This document shows, piece after piece, positions 14,019 through 21,386 of a stretch of DNA of 22,155 nucleotides. How positions within the stretch are numbered: position 1 is the stretch's first letter; every line of letters begins with the position of its first letter. Below the pieces are notes generated by a model, which worked only from the letters and a program-made list of their open reading frames with translations, was not told the DNA's origin and did not search any database. The position numbers were made by a program, and so were the translations under genes. This DNA comes from JBBDWJ01 sp040902925 (GTDB lineage: Bacteria > Acidobacteriota > Terriglobia > Bryobacterales > UBA6623), in contig JBBDWJ010000202.1 of assembly GCA_040902925.1 (NCBI GenBank), forward strand, positions 1-22,155. The letters run 5' to 3'.

Positions 14019-15689
14019 ATGCACCAAGAACATCCCATGACGACGCGCAGCAGTCAGCCCCGGCTTCAACCCGCCGCCGCCCGTGGGCGCGAATTGGAAC
14101 GCAGATCGTTCCGCGCGCGCATGAGTCGCGAGCGCTCGTCCGAGGGCGGATTCGTACTGCTGACACTGCTCTTCTTCGCCGCCGCCGTCGCCTTCATGCT
14201 GGTCCTGGCGCTGCCGCGCACGGCGATGCAGTCGCAACGGGTACGCGAAGAGACGCTGATTTACCGCGGCGAACAGTACAAGCGCGCCGTGCAGCTTTAC
14301 TTCCGCAAGTACCAAAAATATCCGCAGCGCCTCGACGATCTCGAGGAATCCGACGGCATTCGGTTCCTGCGCCGCCGCTACAAAGACCCGCTCACCGGCG
14401 AGGACGAGTGGCGGCTGGTCCACATGGGGTCCGACGGGCGCTTCAAAGACTCGCTGCTGTTCGACCAGGAAGAAGTGGAAGGCGAGGGCCAAGGCCGTCC
14501 CGGCACCAGGGAGATGGGCGCAGGGAGCATCACGATCGGCGGCCAGCCCGGCGTGACGACAAGTTTTCGAGGTGCCGACCGGGCGCGCGCGGCGCAGGAC
14601 TCGGCGGCCCCCGATCTTACCGGCCAGCAGCCCTCGGCGGCGGAATACATGGCGGCCGGCTTCGAGGGCCAGCCTGGGGCCGATGGCAATCCGGCGGCGC
14701 AGGGCGAGCAGCCTCAAGACGGCGCGGCGCCTAATCCCAGCTACGCAACGACTTTGCCGAGCCAGATTCCCTCACCAACCGGGGCCGGGCGGATGGCGCC
14801 GCCGGGAGCGGTAAATCCCTATCCGCAGGCGATCGCCGGCGTGGCGGCAGGACAGGGCACTCTGCCGACGAACCAGGGCAGTACAAACCGCCGCGGGAGC
14901 CGCCAGGGACAGTTGGGTAGGAATCCGGCAAACATGATTGGCGGCGTTCCGCAGGCTGGCGGCCAACCAGGCGCGCCGGTAGGGCGGTCCGCGGCCGACT
15001 TGATTCGCAATCTGCTCACGACGCCGCGGCCTGGCGGACTGGCGGGGTTGCGCGGCGGCCCGGGAAATCAGCAGCCCAACCGGCCCAATTTCGCGGAAGG
15101 GATCGCCGGGGTCGCCTCGAAGGTGCAGGAGCGCGGGGTCAAGGTATACAACGAACGGGAATTCTACAACGAGTGGGAATTCGTTTACGACTACCGGCAG
15201 GACGCCGCGATGGCTGGAATCGCCGGGGCCGGCGGCGCCGGAATGGGCAACCTCAACCCCTCGCAGCCTGGTCTGGGGCCCGGCGGCGGATTGCAGATCG
15301 ATCCGAGCCAGGGCGTGCCCGTGCCCGGAATGCCAGGTGCGGCTGCCCCGGGTGGGGTTCCCGCCGATGGTATGGCGCAGCCTCCGAGCGGGTATCCGCA
15401 GTCGCCGGGGCTTCCTCCGCTGCCGGGGACATCGCCGTTCGACCCCAATACGGGTGCGCCCTATCCGCAACCCGATCAGCCGGCGCAGCAGCCAACAGAC
15501 ACGGATAGGTCCAATCGCAGCACTCGCCGCCTGCGTTACCCGGTGCCGCTTCCAGGCCAGCCGATTGGTCCGGGCGCCAACGACCCGACGCAGCCGACGA
15601 CGGCGCCGGGGCAACCGCCGTATGGCCTGCCGCAGCCGCCCGGCGACCCGAACCAGCCCGCCCCGCCCGACAATACAGGGCAGCCGTAG
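14019..15689 (+). CDS. pseudopilin-like protein with long Pro/Gly/Gln-rich tail
   Basis: A hydrophobic N-terminal helix follows Gly-Gly (EGG, then FVLLTLLFFAAAVAFMLVLA, about 45-64), like a prepilin cleaved before Phe. Then comes a GspG-like stretch: RGEQYKRAVQLYFRKYQKYP, a DDLEE helix, and RYKDPLTGEDEWRL. Glu at +5 of the mature protein is replaced by Thr. From about residue 150 to the end (556) the protein is low complexity (Gly, Pro, Gln, Ala), except for an ordered island at 358-395 (GIAGVASK, VKVYNEREFYNEWEFVYD). ATG 14019 is the first in frame, 12 bases after the previous stop; ATG 14121 would give a normal 10-residue prepilin leader (MSRERSSEGG) and may be the true start. It probably acts as a minor or structural pseudopilin of this machine. 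Confidence 0.75.
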   Translation: MHQEHPMTTRSSQPRLQPAAARGRELERRSFRARMSRERSSEGGFVLLTLLFFAAAVAFMLVLALPRTAMQSQRVREETLIYRGEQYKRAVQLYFRKYQKYPQRLDDLEESDGIRFLRRRYKDPLTGEDEWRLVHMGSDGRFKDSLLFDQEEVEGEGQGRPGTREMGAGSITIGGQPGVTTSFRGADRARAAQDSAAPDLTGQQPSAAEYMAAGFEGQPGADGNPAAQGEQPQDGAAPNPSYATTLPSQIPSPTGAGRMAPPGAVNPYPQAIAGVAAGQGTLPTNQGSTNRRGSRQGQLGRNPANMIGGVPQAGGQPGAPVGRSAADLIRNLLTTPRPGGLAGLRGGPGNQQPNRPNFAEGIAGVASKVQERGVKVYNEREFYNEWEFVYDYRQDAAMAGIAGAGGAGMGNLNPSQPGLGPGGGLQIDPSQGVPVPGMPGAAAPGGVPADGMAQPPSGYPQSPGLPPLPGTSPFDPNTGAPYPQPDQPAQQPTDTDRSNRSTRRLRYPVPLPGQPIGPGANDPTQPTTAPGQPPYGLPQPPGDPNQPAPPDNTGQP

Positions 15690-15771
15690 CCGCGGGGTTC
15701 GGCCTTTCCGGACGCGATTTGCGTTCCAGATCAGACGCGCGCGATCGACCTGGAATACACCTCACAACAGC

Positions 15772-15799
15772 CTCGCTAGAATGGGCTCGCTAGAATGGG
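15772..15799 (+). repeat. 14-bp tandem duplication upstream of yggS
   Basis: CTCGCTAGAATGGG occurs twice in direct tandem (15772-15785 and 15786-15799). Each copy contains TAGAAT, a -10-like hexamer (15777-15782 and 15791-15796). The second copy ends 3 bases before the GTG start of the next gene. Confidence 0.8.
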
Positions 15800-15802
15800 T
15801 GC

Positions 15803-16465
15803 GTGATCGAAGAAAAACTGACCGCGGTTCGCGCACGCATCACGCGGGCCGCCGAGCGCTCCGGGCGCGATCCTGACGGCATCACGCTGGTCGCCGTCTC
15901 CAAGATAAAGCCTGCTTCCGATATCGTGGCCGCCTATGAGGCCGGGCAGCGGCATTTCGGCGAGAACTACGTGCAGGAGTTTCAGCGTAAGTCGGCCGAG
16001 CTGCCAAAGCTCCCCGGGGCGCTGTTTCATTTCATTGGCAAGCTGCAAAGTAACAAGACGACCCCCGCCGCCGAGCTTTTCGATGTCATCCAAACGGTCG
16101 ATAGCGAGAAGATCGCGCGCCGGCTCGATGCGGCGGGCAAGGCGCTTGATGTTTTTCTCGAAGTGAAGGTTTCGGAGGAGGAAAGCAAGGGGGGCATGGG
16201 CGCGGAGCGGCTGCCCGCGGTCAAGGCGGTCGTCGAGGAATGCCAGAACCTGCGATTGCGCGGGCTGATGATCATGCCGCCCTGGTTCGATGACGCCGAG
16301 CAAGCCCGGCCCTACTTCCGCCGCTGCCGCGAACTGGCCGAAGAACATGGCCTGGCGGAGTTGTCGATGGGCATGAGCCATGACCTGGAGGTCGCCATCG
16401 AAGAAGGGTCTACTCTGGTTCGCGTCGGGACGGCAATCTTTGGCAAGCGCGTTTACGACAAATAA
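15803..16465 (+). CDS. YggS-family PLP homeostasis protein
   Basis: This is a soluble single-domain fold-type III PLP-binding protein (YggS/PROSC/PLPBP) that buffers pyridoxal phosphate and affects amino-acid pools. The 220-residue length is normal. The PLP-binding lysine lies in LVAVSKIKP, and the family signatures HFGENYVQE, LFHFIGKLQSNK, GMGAERLP and LSMGMSHDLEVAIEEGSTLV are all present, ending with RVGTAIFGKR. The start is GTG 15803, since the ATG at 15795 in another frame hits a stop at once. It begins a plus-strand group with the glycosyltransferase 6 bases downstream. Confidence 0.94.
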   Translation: MIEEKLTAVRARITRAAERSGRDPDGITLVAVSKIKPASDIVAAYEAGQRHFGENYVQEFQRKSAELPKLPGALFHFIGKLQSNKTTPAAELFDVIQTVDSEKIARRLDAAGKALDVFLEVKVSEEESKGGMGAERLPAVKAVVEECQNLRLRGLMIMPPWFDDAEQARPYFRRCRELAEEHGLAELSMGMSHDLEVAIEEGSTLVRVGTAIFGKRVYDK

Positions 16466-16471
16466 TCCATC

Positions 16472-17614
16472 GTGCGAATAGCGCTCGTTTCTCCCCTGCC
16501 CCCCGCGCCGACCGGCGTGGCGGAGTATACCGTTCGGCTACGCGAGGCGTTAGAGCGTTTTGCGGCGGAGCGCGGCGGCGAGTTCACCTTCGAGGCCATC
16601 GACAGATTCACGCCGGAATCGCTGCGCGCCTTCGACGCTCGCATTTATCAGATCGGCAACAATCGCCTTCACGCGGCTGCCTATCGAGCGGCTCTCGAAA
16701 TACCGGGCATCGTCGTTTTGCACGATGCCGTGCTGCATCACTTCCTGCTGGGGTTGCTTTCCGAGCGAGAGTATCGCGACGAGTTCGTCTTCAACTACGG
16801 CGGCTGGTATGGCGAGGTGGCGACTGAGCTTTGGCGCGACCGCGGCCATGCCATGGCTGACGATCGCTACTTTCGCTACCCGTTGTTGCGGCGCTTGGTC
16901 GAGGCAAGCCGCGCGGTGATTGTTCATAACCCGAAGGCGGCGCAGTTGGCTCGCACGGCTTTGGGTTCGCGCAAGGTTGAAGTGGTTGAGATTCCTCACT
17001 ATGTGGAGGTTCCAGAGCTTCCGCCGGCTCAGGAAATCGCTGCGATGCGGCAGCAACTGGGCATTCCCGCCGAGGCGCTGGTGATTTCCTGCTTCGGCTA
17101 CATGCGTCCGCCGAAACGATTGCACTCTTTGCTGGAGGCGCTTCGCGTCATCCATTTCCCGTGCCGCGTATTGGTTGTCGGGGAGTTTGTGTCCGCCGGC
17201 TATGAGGCTTCCTTGGGCGAGTTGTTGAGTGATCCGCGAGTCATTCGATTGCCCTATGTTCCCGATGCCGAGTTCTGGACGCTGGCGGCTCTGACGGATG
17301 TTTGCGTCAATTTGCGGTATCCCTCGGTCGGCGAGACTTCAGGCGTCGCGATGAAGATGATGAGCGCAGGCAAGCCGGTGCTGGTGACCGGCGGCGAAGA
17401 GTACTCGCGATTCCCCGAGCTGGCGGCGATTCGCATTGATTCGGGTGAAGCCGAAGCCGAGATGCTGGCTCATTTTTTGCACGCGCTGGCGACGGACGCG
17501 GAGATGCGCTGTGTTGTTGGGCGGACGGCCGCGGCCTACGTTCGCGAGCATCACGGTTTGGAGCGCGTTGCCGGGGAGTACTGGAAAGCTATTCGCCGTT
17601 TTGCGATGGGGTGA
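16472..17614 (+). CDS. GT4-type glycosyltransferase
   Basis: The 380-residue protein has the two-Rossmann (GT-B) layout of family 4 glycosyltransferases. The N-terminal domain starts MRIALVSPLPPAPTGVAEYT, with the usual Pro-Gly-type loop for acceptor binding. The C-terminal donor domain contains VISCFGYMRPPKRLHSLLEA, then RVLVVGEF, and the loop PSVGETSGVAMKMMSAGKPV, where Glu288 begins the donor-binding motif. Sugar and acceptor are unknown. The start is GTG 16472, 6 bases after yggS. The next gene, a lipid-type acyl ligase/acyltransferase, follows after 43 bases, so glycolipid or surface-polysaccharide synthesis is a reasonable inference. Confidence 0.9.
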   Translation: MRIALVSPLPPAPTGVAEYTVRLREALERFAAERGGEFTFEAIDRFTPESLRAFDARIYQIGNNRLHAAAYRAALEIPGIVVLHDAVLHHFLLGLLSEREYRDEFVFNYGGWYGEVATELWRDRGHAMADDRYFRYPLLRRLVEASRAVIVHNPKAAQLARTALGSRKVEVVEIPHYVEVPELPPAQEIAAMRQQLGIPAEALVISCFGYMRPPKRLHSLLEALRVIHFPCRVLVVGEFVSAGYEASLGELLSDPRVIRLPYVPDAEFWTLAALTDVCVNLRYPSVGETSGVAMKMMSAGKPVLVTGGEEYSRFPELAAIRIDSGEAEAEMLAHFLHALATDAEMRCVVGRTAAAYVREHHGLERVAGEYWKAIRRFAMG

Positions 17615-17657
17615 AGGTTGGCTACGCACGCTGCCGGGGCTCACCCGGCTGGTTCCG

Positions 17658-20486
17658 ATGCAAACTTTGATCGAGTTGCTTCCCCGGATGCGGGCGCTCG
17701 GCGGCCGCGAGGCGCTTCGCTACCACAACGGCTATCGCACCTGGCGGGTTTCGTATTCGCAGCTCTACTCGCGCATCGGAAGCGTTGCCCGGTATCTGGA
17801 TCAGTGTGGTTTCAGAAAAGGCGACCGTGTCCTGCTTTGGGGTGAGAACCGCCCGGAGTGGGTGTATATTTTCTGGGCTTCGATCGCTCGCGGCGTCGAA
17901 GTGGTTCCGCTCGATTATCGTTTTTCCTCGCAGCTTGTGTCGCGCATTCAAAAGGATGTCAGCGCGCGTCTGCTGGTGGCGGGCGACGAAGTGGACGCTT
18001 CGGACATCGGCGTCGAGCAGATTTCTTTCACTGCCGTGGCCGATCTGGTTCGCAGCGACAGCGCGGAGGACCTTGACATCGAGACGGCGGGCGTTAGCGC
18101 CAGCGACGTCGTCGAAATTGTCTACACGTCGGGCACGACCGGCGAACCGAAAGGCGTCGTGCACCGGCACAGCAATATCGCTTCCAACCTGTCGGCGATC
18201 CAGAAGGAAATCCAGCGTTACCTGTGGCTCGCGCGGCCGTTTCAGCCAATTCGCATGCTCGACCTGCTGCCGTTGAGCCATATGTTCGGGCAGAGCACGG
18301 CGCTTTTCGTTCCGGTGATGCTCGAAGGGGCGGTGGTTTTTACAAGCGACCTTAGCCCAGGCGGATTGATCGAAACAGCGCGGCGCGAAAGGGTGTCGGT
18401 GGTGATCGGCGTGCCGCGCATGCTCTCCAACCTGCGCCAGGAAATCGAGCGCGGGCTGATGGAGCCGGTGCGGCGGCCGCAACTCCGCGGCATTCGCGGC
18501 GTGCTTGAAAGCTGGCTGCGCTACCGGCGGGTTCACGCGCGGTTGGGTTGGAAGTTTTGGGCTTTTGTCGTGGGCGGCGCGCAGCTTGGCCGCGAGCTGG
18601 AGGATTTTTGGCGCTGGCTGGGTTACGTCGTCGTGCAGGGTTATGGGCTTACCGAAGCGAGCCCGGTGATCGCCGTCAATCACCCGTTCCATGTACGCCG
18701 CGGATCGATCGGCGCCGCGATCGCCGGCCAGGAAATCAGGCTGGGGCCCGACGGTGAAATTCTTGTTCGAGGCCCGAGCATAGTGAATGAGTATTTCGCG
18801 CGGCCCCGGGCTGCCGCCGGATCTGGCGAGGAACTTGGGGCGGAAACGGCGGCGGGGAGGGCAGGGCTTGCCGAGGAATCGCGGGTGCGCGACGAGTCCA
18901 ATGACGGCTGGCTGCACACCGGCGACATCGGCGAGCTCGATGCCGAAGGGCATCTCTATTACCGCGGGCGCAAGAAGGAAATGATCGTGCGCCCGGACGG
19001 CCTCAACGTCTATCCGCAAGACGTCGAGACGGTGTTGAACAGCATGCCGGGCGTTCACGAAAGCGTCGTGGTCGCGGTGGAGCGAAACAGCGAGGAGCGT
19101 ATTCACGCGGCGGTCATTCCCGAGCAGGATTTGGAGGATGCGCCGCGGCAGCTCGAAGCGGCGGTGCGCCGCGCTAACGATCAGCTCGAATCGCACCAAC
19201 GGATTCAGAGCTGGTCGCTGTGGCCCGAAGAGGATTTTCCACGCACAGCGTCGACGATGAAGGTTCGCCGCGCCGAGGTTGCAAAGCTCGTGGCCGCCGA
19301 ACAGGCCGGGCGGCAGGCGTCCCATCCGGCGCGGGCTTCGGGCCTCGAAGCGATGCTGGCCGAGATCACCGGACGCGATGTGGACGCTATTTCCGGCGAT
19401 CAGCGTCTGGAAGCCGACCTCGGGATTACATCGCTCGAACGGGTGGAGTTGCTGGCGCAGATCGAGAGCCACTATAACGTCGAGTTGGAAGAAGAGCGCT
19501 TCGCCGCCGTCGATACGGTCGGGGAGCTGCAGGCCTGGCTGCGCGAAACCGGCGGCGGGCGGCTATCGGCGAAGGCCGAGGATGGCGCGCACGAAGCAGA
19601 AGCAGCGCCGCCGCGAGAGGCCGGCACGGCCGAGCCGCGCACCGCCGCGGCAGAGACGAACGGCGAGCCGCAGTTGGATCTCGCGGTTGCACTGTCCGAG
19701 ACCTCGGAGAAACCTGCTGCGGCTCGCCCCATGCGGCTGGAGTCAACCGCGCCTGCTTTCCTCACCCAGCCGCGCTGGACGCGCTGGTTGCCTGTGCGAT
19801 TGCTGCGAGCGAGGCTGTTGGATTTGGCGATCCTGCCGATGGTCCGCGAGTTGGTGCGCTTGAAGGCGCGCGGCCTCGAAAACTTGAGCGGACTCGAACC
19901 GCCCGTGATTTTCGCGGCCAACCATAGCAGCCATTTCGATACGGCTGTGCTCTACGCTGCACTGCCACGGCGCTGGCGGCGGCGCGTGACGCCGGCGATG
20001 TCGCAGGATTTTTTCCGGCCTTTGTTTGAACGCCACCGGTTTCCGCCGGAAGAGTTTGGGAAGGCCGCTGGGCAATTCGCGCTGGCCTGTGGCTTGTTCA
20101 ACGCGTATCCCCTGCCCCAAAAAATGGGCGGCGCCCGCCGCGCCCTTCGCTACACCGGCGAGCTGATCGATCGCGGTTATTGCCCGCTGGTGTTTCCTGA
20201 AGGCGAGCGCACGCCCACCGGCCGGATGCTGCCTTTTAAGAGCGGCATCGGGCTGATGGCTCGCCGCCTCGGCGTTCCTATTGTGCCGGTCTACCTCGCA
20301 GGGGTTTACGAGGTCTATTCGATGCATCACGAGTGGCCGGCTCCTGGGCGGGTTGTCGTTTCGTTCGGGCGGCCGCTGCGGTTCGAGGCTAATGGGGATT
20401 ATTTGGAGGCGGCGCGCGTGGTGGAAGCGGCTGTGCGGGCGTTGGCTGGGGAGGACGAAGATAGGGAAAGAGGGGAGGGAGGATAA
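17658..20486 (+). CDS. acyl-AMP ligase / acyl carrier protein / PlsC acyltransferase fusion
   Basis: One 942-residue protein carries three activities in order. First is an acyl-AMP ligase (about 1-545): phosphate loop YTSGTTGEPKG (156-166), GYGLTEASPV, DGWLHTGD (416-423), and the hinge/lysine region YYRGRKKEMIVRPDGLNVYP. Second is an acyl carrier domain (about 565-630) with Ser592 in DLGITSLERVEL as the likely phosphopantetheine site; Thr replaces the usual Asp before Ser. A 100-residue Ala/Glu/Pro linker follows. Third is a PlsC-type acyltransferase (about 725-935) with NHSSHFD (H756, D761) and FPEGERTPTG (846-855). This suggests in-cis activation, loading and transfer of a fatty acid to a lysophospholipid or other lipid. 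E. coli Aas has ligase and acyltransferase in the opposite order and no ACP. ATG 17658 fits the ligase N-terminus; the frame is open further upstream inside the glycosyltransferase. Confidence 0.9.
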   Translation: MQTLIELLPRMRALGGREALRYHNGYRTWRVSYSQLYSRIGSVARYLDQCGFRKGDRVLLWGENRPEWVYIFWASIARGVEVVPLDYRFSSQLVSRIQKDVSARLLVAGDEVDASDIGVEQISFTAVADLVRSDSAEDLDIETAGVSASDVVEIVYTSGTTGEPKGVVHRHSNIASNLSAIQKEIQRYLWLARPFQPIRMLDLLPLSHMFGQSTALFVPVMLEGAVVFTSDLSPGGLIETARRERVSVVIGVPRMLSNLRQEIERGLMEPVRRPQLRGIRGVLESWLRYRRVHARLGWKFWAFVVGGAQLGRELEDFWRWLGYVVVQGYGLTEASPVIAVNHPFHVRRGSIGAAIAGQEIRLGPDGEILVRGPSIVNEYFARPRAAAGSGEELGAETAAGRAGLAEESRVRDESNDGWLHTGDIGELDAEGHLYYRGRKKEMIVRPDGLNVYPQDVETVLNSMPGVHESVVVAVERNSEERIHAAVIPEQDLEDAPRQLEAAVRRANDQLESHQRIQSWSLWPEEDFPRTASTMKVRRAEVAKLVAAEQAGRQASHPARASGLEAMLAEITGRDVDAISGDQRLEADLGITSLERVELLAQIESHYNVELEEERFAAVDTVGELQAWLRETGGGRLSAKAEDGAHEAEAAPPREAGTAEPRTAAAETNGEPQLDLAVALSETSEKPAAARPMRLESTAPAFLTQPRWTRWLPVRLLRARLLDLAILPMVRELVRLKARGLENLSGLEPPVIFAANHSSHFDTAVLYAALPRRWRRRVTPAMSQDFFRPLFERHRFPPEEFGKAAGQFALACGLFNAYPLPQKMGGARRALRYTGELIDRGYCPLVFPEGERTPTGRMLPFKSGIGLMARRLGVPIVPVYLAGVYEVYSMHHEWPAPGRVVVSFGRPLRFEANGDYLEAARVVEAAVRALAGEDEDRERGEGG

Positions 20487-20530
20487 AGCAAGGCAAAAGG
20501 CAAAGTGCAAAAGGCAAAAGGGCGAATGGC
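20487..20530. repeat. A/G-rich AAAGGC repeats after the fusion gene
   Basis: Imperfect tandem repeats of about 8 bp (AAGGCAAA, AGGCAAAG, TGCAAAAG, GCAAAAGG) begin right after the stop. They differ in sequence from the GATCAAC octamers but have the same unit size and the same position just past a stop codon. Confidence 0.55.
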
Positions 20531-20561
20531 AAACTCGCCGGCGCGGCCTGTGTGTCTGCCC

Positions 20562-20579
20562 ATGTCATCCAAATGTAAC
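20562..20579 (+). promoter_or_regulatory. Pho-box-like direct repeat
   Basis: ATGTCAT-CCAA-ATGTAAC has the layout of one Pho box: two 7-bp half-sites resembling CTGTCAT, 4 bases apart. It lies 118 bases upstream of the PhoB-like gene. The second half-site differs at several positions, and distance to the TATAAT at 20679 is longer than for classical sites, so this is tentative. Confidence 0.35.
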
Positions 20580-20678
20580 AATCGGTCGGTTCTAGCAGTG
20601 GTTCGTTGCTATTCCGCGCACGATGCGCACATCGGCTTCGGTCTCGCTTGCATTGACCGGCGGCTTCATCACAACCGA

Positions 20679-20684
20679 TATAAT
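20679..20684 (+). promoter_or_regulatory. consensus -10 box for the PhoB-like gene
   Basis: A perfect TATAAT precedes the start ATG (20697) by 12 bases. A TTGACC lies at 20653-20658 but with a 20-bp spacer, longer than ideal. Transcription would start within about 6 bases of the ATG, giving a nearly leaderless message. Confidence 0.4.
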
Positions 20685-20696
20685 GGGTTGAAACCA

Positions 20697-21386
20697 ATGT
20701 CGAAAACAATCCTCGTTGTGGAGGATGACGGGGACCTTTGTACCCTGCTCGAATATAATCTGTCGCGGAGCGGCTATCGCGTCGAGTTGCTTCATCAGCT
20801 CGAAGGCGCTTTGGAACGCGCTCAAAAACTGCGGCCGGATTTGATCATCCTGGATGTCATGCTGCCTGATGGCGACGGCTTTGACTTCTGCCGAAAGCTG
20901 CGAGCCGAGCCCGCCTTGGCGGGCGTCCCGATTCTGTTCCTGACGGCTCGGGGCGAAGAGGTCGACCGTGTCCTGGGTCTCGAAATCGGCGGCGATGATT
21001 ACATTACCAAGCCGTTCAGCCCTCGGGAGTTGACCGCGCGGATCAAGGCACATCTGCGGCGCCGCGACGATAAGACCAGCCAGTCGGTCGTCTCCGGGCC
21101 GATCCGCGTCGATTCCGTCTCCCGCCGCGCGTTCGTGAATGACCACCCGGTAACGTTGACAGCAACCGAGTTCCGGCTGCTGGAGTTCTTCATGGCCAAC
21201 CCCGGCAAAGTGTTCAGCCGCGAGCAGTTGCTGGACTCGATCTGGGGACGCAGCACGCACGTGACGCCACGCAACGTGGACGTGCATATCCGCCGCTTGC
21301 GGGAGCGGATTGAGGAAGCCCCCGACAGCCCGCAGCGCATTCAAACCGTGCGCGGCTTCGGGTATCGTTTCGAGACGTCGGCATGA
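20697..21386 (+). CDS. PhoB/OmpR-family response regulator
   Basis: The 229-residue protein has a receiver domain (about 1-120) with acidic pocket Glu9-Asp10-Asp11, phosphoacceptor Asp53 (LIILDVMLPDGDG), Thr83 (FLTAR) and Lys105 (ITKPFSPREL). The winged-helix OmpR/PhoB DNA-binding domain (about 130-228) includes LTATEFRLLEFFMANPGKVF, REQLLDSIWG and the RNVDVHIRRLRERIE recognition region. The ATG at 20697 gives a canonical N-terminus (MSKTILVVEDD); the frame is open upstream, but those residues are not domain-like. Its stop overlaps the next start (ATGA). The PhoB assignment is supported by the PhoR-like kinase and a Pho-box-like site upstream, but no pst genes are seen, so another OmpR-type role remains possible. 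Confidence 0.93.
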   Translation: MSKTILVVEDDGDLCTLLEYNLSRSGYRVELLHQLEGALERAQKLRPDLIILDVMLPDGDGFDFCRKLRAEPALAGVPILFLTARGEEVDRVLGLEIGGDDYITKPFSPRELTARIKAHLRRRDDKTSQSVVSGPIRVDSVSRRAFVNDHPVTLTATEFRLLEFFMANPGKVFSREQLLDSIWGRSTHVTPRNVDVHIRRLRERIEEAPDSPQRIQTVRGFGYRFETSA

